From contig JBJXHN010000006.1 of NCBI GenBank assembly GCA_046233135.1, positions 434,001 to 498,000 of the forward strand: a stretch of 64,000 bases of DNA. The letters run 5' to 3'. A program made the translations under genes and the position numbers. The notes beneath the pieces were generated by a model that saw nothing but the letters and a program-made list of their open reading frames with translations, did not search any database and was not told where the DNA came from. The DNA comes from JBJXHN01 sp046233135 (GTDB lineage Bacteria; Pseudomonadota; Alphaproteobacteria; Rhodospirillales; Rhodospirillaceae). Below, one piece after another: positions 8,997-16,417 of this stretch (positions are counted from its first letter, which is position 1; each line of letters starts with the position of its first letter).

Positions 8997-9052
8997 TTGA
9001 CAATTATAGACAGTCGGTCTATCAAATTTATTTATTATAGTCGATCGGTCTA
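8997..9052 (+). promoter_or_regulatory. acuR-type promoter with two palindromic operators
   Basis: TTGACA (8997-9002) and TATCAA (9020-9025) with a 17-bp spacer make a good sigma-70 promoter for the TetR/AcuI operon. The palindrome TAGACAGTCGGTCTA (9007-9021) fills the spacer. A second copy, TAGTCGATCGGTCTA (9038-9052), ends 15 bp before the ATG. The half-site GGTCTA is typical of NemR/AcuR-type TetR repressors. Location predicts autorepression of both genes, relieved by an electrophile such as acrylate. The repressor-operator link is an inference. Confidence 0.75.
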
Positions 9053-9067
9053 AAATAGGGCGTGCCG

Positions 9068-9763
9068 ATGGTTTCCGATGCATCCTCTTCTGTCCCGGAG
9101 TCCTCTCCGCCGGTTCGGCGTCGGGGCCGGCCGCCCAGGAATGGCGATCTGACCTACGGGGCAACGCGTGATCTGGTGATCCGGGCCGGTCTGGCGATGC
9201 TGACGGAGAAGGGCTATTCCGCCGTGGGACTCGACGAGATTCTGCGCTCGGTCAAGGTTCCGAAGGGTTCCTTCTATCACTACTTCAAAAGCAAGGAGGA
9301 CTTTGGCCGGACGCTGATTGCCGAATACGACGGCTATTTCTCCGCCCGGCTGGACCGTTTCCTGCTCAATGCCGACCGCGCGCCGCCGGATCGGTTGTGG
9401 GATTTCGTCGAAGATGCCAAGCAGGGGATGGCCCGCCACGGTTTCCGGCGCGGCTGCCTTGTCGGCAATTTGGGGCAGGAGATGAGCAGCCTGCCGGAGT
9501 CCTTTCGGCAGGCGCTGACCGAGGTTTTCCTGAACTGGCAGGGTCGCACGGTCGCGTGCCTGCGGGCCGCGCAGGAGGCCGGCGCTTTGGCCGCCGACGA
9601 AGACTGCGCCGCCCTGGCGGAATTCTTCTGGATCGGCTGGGAAGGGGCGGTGCTGCGCGCCAGGCTGGAGCAGCGCGCCGATCCCCTGGACCTGTTCGCC
9701 CGGGGCTTCTTCCGCAGCCTCGGCCTTCCATTCCCGACCCCACCACTCCAAGACAAGAGGTAA
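9068..9763 (+). CDS. acuR: TetR-family repressor (AcuR/NemR-like)
   Basis: The protein is 231 aa from the ATG at 9068, with AGGG 7 nt upstream. An in-frame GTG at 9062 is too close to that site. The N-terminal helix-turn-helix covers about residues 27-80 (AGLAMLTEKGYSAVGLDEIL, then VPKGSFYHYFKSKEDFG). The C-terminal domain is of the type with GCLVGNLGQEMSSLPE, which is shared by AcuR/NemR/YxaF regulators. It lies 5 bp upstream of an acryloyl-CoA-reductase-type gene, the same pairing as acuR-acuI in Rhodobacter. It probably represses the shared promoter through the two palindromes. Confidence 0.8.
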   Translation: MVSDASSSVPESSPPVRRRGRPPRNGDLTYGATRDLVIRAGLAMLTEKGYSAVGLDEILRSVKVPKGSFYHYFKSKEDFGRTLIAEYDGYFSARLDRFLLNADRAPPDRLWDFVEDAKQGMARHGFRRGCLVGNLGQEMSSLPESFRQALTEVFLNWQGRTVACLRAAQEAGALAADEDCAALAEFFWIGWEGAVLRARLEQRADPLDLFARGFFRSLGLPFPTPPLQDKR

Positions 9764-9768
9764 CGTCC

Positions 9769-10758
9769 ATGTTCCGAGGTATCTTGATCGAGAAGACGGA
9801 CGGCCCGCAGACGGCCTCCCTGAAGGACATCTCCGAAGATACTCTGCCCGACGGCTCTGTCACCGTGCGGGTGGCCTGGTCGACCATCAACTACAAGGAT
9901 GCGCTGGCCATCACCGGGACATCGCCCATCGTGCGGTCCTATCCCCTGGTTCCCGGCATCGACTTCGCCGGCGTGGTCGAATCCTCGACCGATCCGGACT
10001 ATGCGGTGGGCGACAAGGTGGTCCTGAACGGCTGGGGCGTCGGGGAAAAGCACTGCGGAGGCCTCGCCGAGCTGGCCCGGGTTCCCGGCGGGTGGCTGGT
10101 GCCGCTCCAGGCGCCCTTTACCCTGCGCCAGGCCATGGGGCTGGGCACGGCGGGCTATACGGCGATGCTGTGCGTGCTGGCGCTGGAGCGCCAGGGACTG
10201 ACGCCCGACAAGGGGCCGGTGCTGGTGACCGGGGCGGCCGGCGGCGTGGGCAGCGTGGCGGTGGCCGTGCTCGCCAAGCTGGGCTACGATGTGGCGGCGA
10301 TGACCGGTCGTGCCCAGGAGGCGGACTTCCTGACTGCCCTGGGGGCGACGACCATCGTCGACCGTGCGGTCTATGCGGAAGCGGGGCGGCCGCTGGCCAA
10401 GGAACAGTGGGCCGGCGCCGTTGATGTGGCTGGCGGACATGTGCTGGCCAACGTCTGTGCGGCCATGCGCTACCGGGGCGTGGTGGCGGCCTGTGGTCTG
10501 GCGGCGGGCATGGCCTTTCCGGCCACGGTCGCGCCTTTCATCCTGCGCGGCGTGACTTTGGTCGGGGTGGACAGCGTGATGGCGCCCCGGGAGGAACGGC
10601 TGGAAGCTTGGCGACGGCTGGCCGAAGACCTGGACATGACCAAGCTGGAAAGCCTGATTACGGAAATCCCGCTCGACGAGATTCTGCCAAAGGCGGCGGA
10701 TCTGCTGGCCGGCAAGGTGCGGGGGCGCATCGTCGTGCCGGTCGATCCGACGCTGTAG
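9769..10758 (+). CDS. acuI: YhdH/AcuI-family NADPH-dependent acryloyl-CoA reductase
   Basis: This 329-aa medium-chain dehydrogenase without zinc ligands has an N-terminal catalytic part (WSTINYKDALAITGTSPIVR, then PGIDFAGVV) and a Rossmann domain (VLVTGAAGGVGSVAVAVLAKLGY). The family reduces acryloyl-CoA to propionyl-CoA. It serves in dimethylsulfoniopropionate or 3-hydroxypropionate metabolism and protects against acrylate. The ribosome-binding site is GAGG upstream of the ATG at 9769. No DMSP lyase or acuH gene is in the window, so detoxification or C3 metabolism is the safer reading. It is co-transcribed with the TetR gene. Confidence 0.85.
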   Translation: MFRGILIEKTDGPQTASLKDISEDTLPDGSVTVRVAWSTINYKDALAITGTSPIVRSYPLVPGIDFAGVVESSTDPDYAVGDKVVLNGWGVGEKHCGGLAELARVPGGWLVPLQAPFTLRQAMGLGTAGYTAMLCVLALERQGLTPDKGPVLVTGAAGGVGSVAVAVLAKLGYDVAAMTGRAQEADFLTALGATTIVDRAVYAEAGRPLAKEQWAGAVDVAGGHVLANVCAAMRYRGVVAACGLAAGMAFPATVAPFILRGVTLVGVDSVMAPREERLEAWRRLAEDLDMTKLESLITEIPLDEILPKAADLLAGKVRGRIVVPVDPTL

Positions 10759-10806
10759 CCCCGCATTCTACCCTGCATTTCCGGTAAGAAAGGACTGCCG
10801 AAGGGT

Positions 10807-10837
10807 CCCGGGGCTCCATTTCCGTTTGCGCCCCGGG
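10807..10837 (+). terminator. GC-rich hairpin after acuI
   Basis: CCCGGGGC (10807-10814) pairs with GCCCCGGG (10830-10837) across a 15-nt loop, about 50 bp after the acuI stop and before hisZ. No U-run follows, so it may be a Rho-assisted terminator or a stabilising 3' structure. Confidence 0.4.
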
Positions 10838-10971
10838 GGTCTTCCGCGCTACGTAGGGGCCTCCGTCCGTCACGCACTCGCCGGCCGCCCGTCTGCGGCC
10901 GCGACGCGCGACCGTGTTTCCATGCCGTCTGTTCTCCTTTGCGTGAACCGATCCCCCAGCGTGATAGACTC

Positions 10972-12138
10972 ATGACCGCCAGCGCCACCACCGATGCCCG
11001 CGCCCTGCTGCCCAATGGGCTGCGTGATGTGCTGCCGCCGGACGCCGCCTTCGAAGCGGCGACGGTAGAGCGCCTGACCGCCGTGTTTGCGGCCCATGGT
11101 TACGACCGGGTCAAGCCGCCGCTGATCGAGTTCGAAGACGCCCTGCTGTCCGGTTCCGGCGTGGCTACGGCGGGTCAGACTTTCCGTGTCATGGACCCCA
11201 TCAGCCAGCGCATGATGGGGCTGCGCGCCGATATCACCCTTCAGGTGGCCCGCATCGCCACCACCCGCCTGCGCAAGGCGCCCCGTCCGCTGCGGCTGAC
11301 CTATGCCGGGCAGGTGCTGCGGGTGAAGGGCACCCAGCTGCGGCCCGAACGGCAGTTCACCCAGACAGGGGTGGAACTGATCGGCGCCGGCGGGGCCGAA
11401 GCCAACAGCGAAGTGCTGCTGCTGGCTGTCGCGGCCCTGGCCGAAGCGGGGGTGGAAAAGGTCACCGTCGACCTGAACCTGCCGCCGCTGGTGCCCGCGC
11501 TGTGCGCGGACCTGGGGATCGTTGGCGAAACGGCGGATACCTTGCGCCGGTGCCTGGAACAGAAGGACGTGGCCACGGTGCGTGAGCTGGCGGGTGAAGC
11601 GGCCGCACCGTTCCTCAGCCTGGCCAAGGCTGTCGGACCCGCCGAAGCGGCCTTGCCGGTGCTGGAGGCCATGCCCCTGAGCGGTGCGGCCGCCGGCTAT
11701 CGCGATACCTTGGTGGCCCTGGCCCGGGGGGTGATGGCGGCCGCACCGGAAGTGGACGTGACCGTCGATCCGCTGGAGCACAAGGGCTTTGAGTACCACA
11801 CCGGGGCGGCCTTTGCCCTGTTCGCCCGGGGTGCCCGGGGCGAACTGGCGCGCGGTGGCGAATACGTGAACGATTTCGGGGCGGCACCCGAGTCCTGCAC
11901 CGGGGTGACCTTGTATATGGACTCCATCCTCGGTGTGCTGACCCCGCCGGCGGATCCGCGCCGGGTTCTGGTGCCGGCGGACATGCCGATGGTCGAGCGG
12001 CAGCGCTTGCAGGCGGAAGGCTGGGTGACCATTCCCTTCCTGCCCGTGGCCGGCGCGGCCGGGACTCCGGCAGCCGAAGCGGCGCGCCTGGGATGCGGCC
12101 ATTACTGGGACGGTGCGGCGGCCGTCGCGGCCGGCTAG
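10972..12138 (+). CDS. hisZ: ATP phosphoribosyltransferase regulatory subunit HisZ
   Basis: The 388-aa protein is a class II aminoacyl-tRNA-synthetase paralogue without a tRNA-binding domain. It has motif-1/2-like segments (LLPNGLRDVLPPDAAFEAAT, then RADITLQVARIATTRLRK and LRLTYAGQVLRVKG). A HisRS-type signature is modified near the end (ARGGEYVNDFGA, then CTGVTLYMDSIL). HisZ activates the short form of HisG, the first enzyme of histidine synthesis, in a hetero-octamer. The ATG at 10972 starts the family domain. An in-frame TTG at 10939 is less likely. It is followed by purA, an order frequent in Rhodospirillales. Confidence 0.9.
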   Translation: MTASATTDARALLPNGLRDVLPPDAAFEAATVERLTAVFAAHGYDRVKPPLIEFEDALLSGSGVATAGQTFRVMDPISQRMMGLRADITLQVARIATTRLRKAPRPLRLTYAGQVLRVKGTQLRPERQFTQTGVELIGAGGAEANSEVLLLAVAALAEAGVEKVTVDLNLPPLVPALCADLGIVGETADTLRRCLEQKDVATVRELAGEAAAPFLSLAKAVGPAEAALPVLEAMPLSGAAAGYRDTLVALARGVMAAAPEVDVTVDPLEHKGFEYHTGAAFALFARGARGELARGGEYVNDFGAAPESCTGVTLYMDSILGVLTPPADPRRVLVPADMPMVERQRLQAEGWVTIPFLPVAGAAGTPAAEAARLGCGHYWDGAAAVAAG

Positions 12139-12314
12139 CTTTTTTCGGGGGCGGCGGGGCCGCTCTCGACAGGCATCCGCCGGGCGGATGCGGGTATGCG
12201 CGATCAGGAGGCCGGAGGGCCGCTTCCGATCGCCTTTCCTCCGGCACGGCCACAAGGGCCGGGACGGAGCCATGTCCCTCCTTCGGACGATCGAAAGACA
12301 GGCAGGATGACGCG

Positions 12315-13604
12315 ATGACGAATGTGGCCGTGGTGGGCGCCCAGTGGGGCGACGAAGGCAAAGGCAAGGTGGTGGATTGGCTGTCGGAACGGGCCGATGT
12401 GGTGGTTCGTTACCAGGGTGGTCATAATGCCGGCCATACGCTGGTCATCGATGGCGTGACCTACAAGCTGTCGCTGCTGCCGTCCGGTGTGGTGCGCGGC
12501 AAGCTGTCGATGATCGGCAACGGCGTGGTGATCGACCCCTGGGCGCTGTTCGACGAGATCGACCGCATCAAGACCCAGGGCGTGAACATCACTCCTGATA
12601 TCCTGCGTGTCGCCGAAAACGCGGTGCTGATCCTGCCGCTGCACGGCAATCTCGACCGGGCGCGCGAGGAAGCCGCCGGTTCGGCGAAGATCGGCACCAC
12701 CGGCCGGGGTATCGGTCCGGCCTATGAAGACAAGGTTGCCCGCCGGGCCGTGCGGGTCTGCGACCTGACCGACCCCGACACCCTGCGCTTCAAGGTGGAC
12801 CGTCTGCTGACTCACCACAACGCCTTGCTGCGGGGCCTGGGCCAGCCGGAACTGGAAGCCTCCAGCTTGATCGCCGCGCTGGAAGAAATCGCGCCGCGTC
12901 TGCTGTCCTTCGCCGCTCCGGTGTGGAAGGAGCTGGACGCCGTGCGCCGGGCCGGCAAGCGGATCCTGTTCGAAGGGGCGCAAGGGGCGATGCTGGACGT
13001 CGACCACGGCACCTATCCCTTCGTGACCTCGTCCAACACCGTGGCGCCCAACGCCGCCACCGGCTGCGGGATGGGGCCGGGCTCGCTGGGGTACGTGCTG
13101 GGCATCACCAAGGCCTATACCACCCGTGTGGGCGCCGGGCCATTTCCCACCGAACTGTTCGATGACGTGGGCAAGGGCATCGGCGAACGGGGCCGCGAGT
13201 TCGGCACCGTTACCGGGCGCGCCCGCCGCTGCGGCTGGTTCGATGCGGTGATGGTGCGTCAGGCCCTGAAGGTCGGCGGCGTGAACGGGATCGCCCTGAC
13301 CAAGCTGGACGTGCTGGACGGCGTTTCCGAGCTGAAGGTCTGTGTCGCCTACGACCTGAACGGCGAGCGGCTGGATTATCTGCCGGCGTCGATGACCGCG
13401 CAGGCCAACGTGGTGCCGGTGTATGAAACCCTGGAAGGCTGGAGCGAAAGCACCCAGGGCGCGCGGTCCTGGGCCGACCTGCCGGCCACGGCCGTGAAGT
13501 ACATCCGCCGCATCGAAGAGCTGATCGAGGCGCCGGTGGCCCTGCTGTCCACCAGCCCGGAACGGGACGATACCATCCTGGTGCATGACCCCTTCATCGA
13601 TTGA
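12315..13604 (+). CDS. purA: Adenylosuccinate synthetase
   Basis: The 429-aa protein has the full family pattern. The N-terminal GTP-binding loop is VVGAQWGDEGKGKVVDWLSE, GGHNAGHT follows, and KIGTTGRGIGPAYEDK is the IMP-binding loop. EGAQGAMLDVDHGTYPFVTS and the C-terminal GTP-specificity region also fit. It catalyses GTP-dependent joining of IMP and aspartate, the first committed step to AMP. Length is normal. The start is preceded by GGCAGGA. A 176-bp gap separates it from hisZ, and I saw no gene in that gap. Confidence 0.97.
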   Translation: MTNVAVVGAQWGDEGKGKVVDWLSERADVVVRYQGGHNAGHTLVIDGVTYKLSLLPSGVVRGKLSMIGNGVVIDPWALFDEIDRIKTQGVNITPDILRVAENAVLILPLHGNLDRAREEAAGSAKIGTTGRGIGPAYEDKVARRAVRVCDLTDPDTLRFKVDRLLTHHNALLRGLGQPELEASSLIAALEEIAPRLLSFAAPVWKELDAVRRAGKRILFEGAQGAMLDVDHGTYPFVTSSNTVAPNAATGCGMGPGSLGYVLGITKAYTTRVGAGPFPTELFDDVGKGIGERGREFGTVTGRARRCGWFDAVMVRQALKVGGVNGIALTKLDVLDGVSELKVCVAYDLNGERLDYLPASMTAQANVVPVYETLEGWSESTQGARSWADLPATAVKYIRRIEELIEAPVALLSTSPERDDTILVHDPFID

Positions 13605-13698
13605 TAAGGCTGTCGAATCACGGCTGGGTCGGGTAGTGTTGACGGGCCGGTGAACGGGGTGACGGTAGGGCCGGTGAAAAGGAGATCCGGACAAAGCC

Positions 13699-15744
13699 AT
13701 GGCGCAAGAGCCTCAGGCCAATTCCCAAACCTCGTCCCAGACGGCGTCCGCCTCTGGACCTGTGCTGCTGCGTGATCGCTTTTCGATCGATCCGTCCAAG
13801 CCGCTTGGCGGCTTGGACATGCCCAACGCCCACGCCTACCATTGCGACGACAAGCGGAACTCCACCCGCCCCATGTTCGCGCTGGTGGTAGATGGCCCCC
13901 TGCCGCCGCGCATCGGTCTGATGCGGGCATTGCGGGGGGTGACGGGGCAGGGGATCATGCCCCTTGTGGAATGGGGGGTGGTCGACTGGCCACCGGTGGA
14001 AGGCCGCTGCATCGCAGTGGTCTATGAACGCCCCCTCGGCGGCCGCGTCATGCGCAGTATGGACGCGGTGATACAGCCCATTCCTGACCAGCAGATCAAC
14101 AAGGTCCTGCTGAAGCCGCTGGTCAGCGCCCTGACCGAGCTGCAAGCCCATTCCATCGTCCACCGCGCCATCCGGCCGGACAACCTGTACTGGATGGACA
14201 AGGAAAAGACCCAGATTGTCATCGGTGACGGGGCCACGTCGCCGGCCGGGTATTTCCAGCCGATGATCTGCGAGACCATCGAAAGCGGCATGGCCATGCC
14301 GGCCGGGCGGGGAGCCGGCTATTTTCCCCACGATATGTACGCCCTGGGGGCGACCCTGGTGGTGGTCTCCGTCGGTCATAACCCGCTCAGCCAGTTGAGC
14401 GAGGCCGATGTCCTGAAGGAAAAGATCGCCAGCGGGTCCTATGCCACCGTGGTGGGGGAAGAACGGGTTCCCCTTCAGTTGATTGAACCGGTGCGCGGCC
14501 TGCTGGGGGATGATGTGGAACAGCGCTGGTCGCTGGATACCATCGAGATGTGGTCGGCGGGCCGGCGCATGCCGACCATGCAAAGCCATCAGGAAAAGCG
14601 TTCGGCGCGTCCTTTCGTCTTCCAGAAAGTAGAGTATTACAGCCGGCGGGCACTGGCCCACGCCTTGGCCGCCGACTGGGAAGCCGGGGCGGTGCCGATC
14701 ATGGAAGGCAAGGTGGAAATCTGGGTCCGCCGCGGCCTGGAAATGGGCGACCTGTCCGACAGCATCGGCAACGTGGTGCGGGCCTCCAATGTCGGGGCCA
14801 AGGACGCCGGGGTGGCCCGGGACATGGCCATCACCTCGGTGCTGACCCTGCTGGATCCCCACGCGCCGGTGCGGTATCGGGATTGCCGCTTCCATCTGGA
14901 AGCGGCCGGGACGGTGATGGCCTGTCAGCTGGCGGTCAAAGGCGATATTCGTCCGGTAGTCGAGCTGGTGCAGCGGGAATTCACCAAAACCTGGATGGCC
15001 GCCCAGGAATCCTTCGCCCGCGACATGGTGCATCTGGATACCGAGTTCCGGGACCTGAAAACCTATCTGCAGCAGACCAGCAAGGGCGGCGGGGTGGAGC
15101 GCTGCCTGTATGAAATGAACGAATCCCTGACCTGCCGCAGCCCGATGCTGCGGGATCAGTGCGTTCTGGAGATCAAGGATCTGCTGCCGGCGCTGGAGCG
15201 GGTATCCGGCAAGGTCGACACCAAGCAGTGGCCGACGGACCGGCATGTGGTGGCCTTCATCGCCGCGCGCTATGCCAAGGACACCATGGCGCAGATCCAT
15301 GCGCTGAACGATCCCGACCCCCGCACGGCGGCCCTGGGCATGCTCAGCCTGCTGGCAGTGCTGCAATGGAAGCTTGGGCCGGAAAGCCTGCCCGGTCTGG
15401 GCAGCTGGCTGGGGGGCTTGATGACCCCGGCGATCAACAGTTTTCATTCCCGCGAGCGGCGGAAAAAACTCGAAAAGGAAGTGCCGAAGGTGGTCCGGCG
15501 GGGCAGCCTGCCGGAGATGTATCATATGCTGGACGACAACGCCGAACGGCAGGATGATTTCGACGGGTTCATGGTCGCCCGCCAGCAGTATGCCCAGGCG
15601 GCGCAGCAGATGGCGGCCCTGGAAAGCGGCAACTACCGGGTCAGCGAATCATCGGAAAAGCTGGGGCAGCAGACGGCGTCATCGATCTCTGTCGCCATCG
15701 CTCTTCTGTCGATTATTTTCGTGACCTTGATCCATTTGACCTGA
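13699..15744 (+). CDS. Tail-anchored protein-kinase-like protein, probable pseudokinase
   Basis: The 681-aa protein has a Ser/Thr-kinase-like fold at about residues 30-290. The catalytic-loop equivalent reads HRAIRPDN (155-162), so the HRD aspartate is alanine (A157). The DFG equivalent reads IGDGATS (D177 kept), and I see no VAIK lysine in the FALVVDG strand. A long alpha-helical region follows (about 300-640), then a single hydrophobic C-terminal segment (about 660-677, VAIALLSIIFVTLI), predicting a cytoplasmic protein anchored by its tail. The next gene starts 9 bp after the stop and encodes a membrane protein, probably a partner. Partner binding or signalling is inferred, not shown. Confidence 0.7.
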   Translation: MAQEPQANSQTSSQTASASGPVLLRDRFSIDPSKPLGGLDMPNAHAYHCDDKRNSTRPMFALVVDGPLPPRIGLMRALRGVTGQGIMPLVEWGVVDWPPVEGRCIAVVYERPLGGRVMRSMDAVIQPIPDQQINKVLLKPLVSALTELQAHSIVHRAIRPDNLYWMDKEKTQIVIGDGATSPAGYFQPMICETIESGMAMPAGRGAGYFPHDMYALGATLVVVSVGHNPLSQLSEADVLKEKIASGSYATVVGEERVPLQLIEPVRGLLGDDVEQRWSLDTIEMWSAGRRMPTMQSHQEKRSARPFVFQKVEYYSRRALAHALAADWEAGAVPIMEGKVEIWVRRGLEMGDLSDSIGNVVRASNVGAKDAGVARDMAITSVLTLLDPHAPVRYRDCRFHLEAAGTVMACQLAVKGDIRPVVELVQREFTKTWMAAQESFARDMVHLDTEFRDLKTYLQQTSKGGGVERCLYEMNESLTCRSPMLRDQCVLEIKDLLPALERVSGKVDTKQWPTDRHVVAFIAARYAKDTMAQIHALNDPDPRTAALGMLSLLAVLQWKLGPESLPGLGSWLGGLMTPAINSFHSRERRKKLEKEVPKVVRRGSLPEMYHMLDDNAERQDDFDGFMVARQQYAQAAQQMAALESGNYRVSESSEKLGQQTASSISVAIALLSIIFVTLIHLT

Positions 15745-15753
15745 GGGCGCTTG

Positions 15754-16287
15754 ATGGCGAAACAGACGGCCAAGACTCAACAGGGGCAGTCCAAGGGGAT
15801 CGGTTTCGGAACCAAGCTGGGGCTGCTGCTGATTCTTGCCCCGATGGTTCTGATGATGATCCCCACGGTCATCCTGATGTGCGTGGCCATGTTGCCCACT
15901 TTCGTCGCTTTCCTGACCGACCGGTCGCTTAGCCGCACCGGCTGGCTCTGTGTCGGCGGCCTGAATTTTGCCGGCACCGTGCCCTATATCGCCAGCCTTT
16001 GGGAAACCGGGCATTCGGTGGAAAACGCCATCACCCAGGTGGCGGACGTGTTCGCTCTGATGGTGATCTATGGGGGGGCGGGTCTGGGCTGGATGCTCTA
16101 CATCTCCGTGCCCCAGCTGCTGGCCGCCTTCATGGCGCTAACCGCCAACCACCGCATTGCCACCATGAAAGCCCAGCAGAAGCGCTTGATCGACGACTGG
16201 GGACCGGAAGTGCAGGAAGGCGCGGAACAGGCCGTGGCCGAGTTCATGCGCAAGGGTCGCCCCACCGATATCGCGCGCGGGGAGTAA
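15754..16287 (+). CDS. Small integral membrane protein, partner of the pseudokinase gene
   Basis: The 177-aa protein has hydrophobic segments at about residues 20-50 (LLLILAPMVLMMIPTVILMC, followed by more apolar residues), 66-82 and 100-135. A charged C-terminal cytoplasmic tail follows (KAQQKRLIDDWGPEVQEGAE). The ATG at 15754 is used; a TTG one codon earlier is possible. It is translationally coupled to the preceding kinase-like gene (9-bp gap). I do not recognise a named family, so no function is assigned beyond a likely membrane complex with the pseudokinase. Confidence 0.65.
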   Translation: MAKQTAKTQQGQSKGIGFGTKLGLLLILAPMVLMMIPTVILMCVAMLPTFVAFLTDRSLSRTGWLCVGGLNFAGTVPYIASLWETGHSVENAITQVADVFALMVIYGGAGLGWMLYISVPQLLAAFMALTANHRIATMKAQQKRLIDDWGPEVQEGAEQAVAEFMRKGRPTDIARGE

Positions 16288-16316
16288 CCTTCCCGCGACC
16301 AAAGTCGAAGGGCTCC

Positions 16317-16343
16317 CTGAGAGGGGGCTCAGGGGCCTCTCAG
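16317..16343 (+). terminator. Hairpin upstream of the ExaA gene
   Basis: CTGAGAGG (16317-16324) pairs with CCTCTCAG (16336-16343), 30 bp after the preceding membrane-protein stop and 75 bp before the ExaA start. It is followed by ACATTCTCAG rather than a U-run. It could end the upstream operon or sit in the exaA leader. Confidence 0.4.
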
Positions 16344-16417
16344 GACATTCTCAGAATAGCCTTCCTATGGTGACGACGCACACAACAGCGCGTCTTCAAC
16401 CAAACAGGAGGGAATTC

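Noticed and set aside
13618..15525. 635-codon minus-strand frame antisense to the pseudokinase gene
   Set aside because: The composition is typical of antisense frames in high-GC DNA, and the plus-strand protein has a coherent fold and operon context.
13699..15744. Active serine/threonine kinase annotation
   Set aside because: The catalytic Asp of the HRD motif is Ala and no VAIK lysine is visible, so activity should not be assumed.
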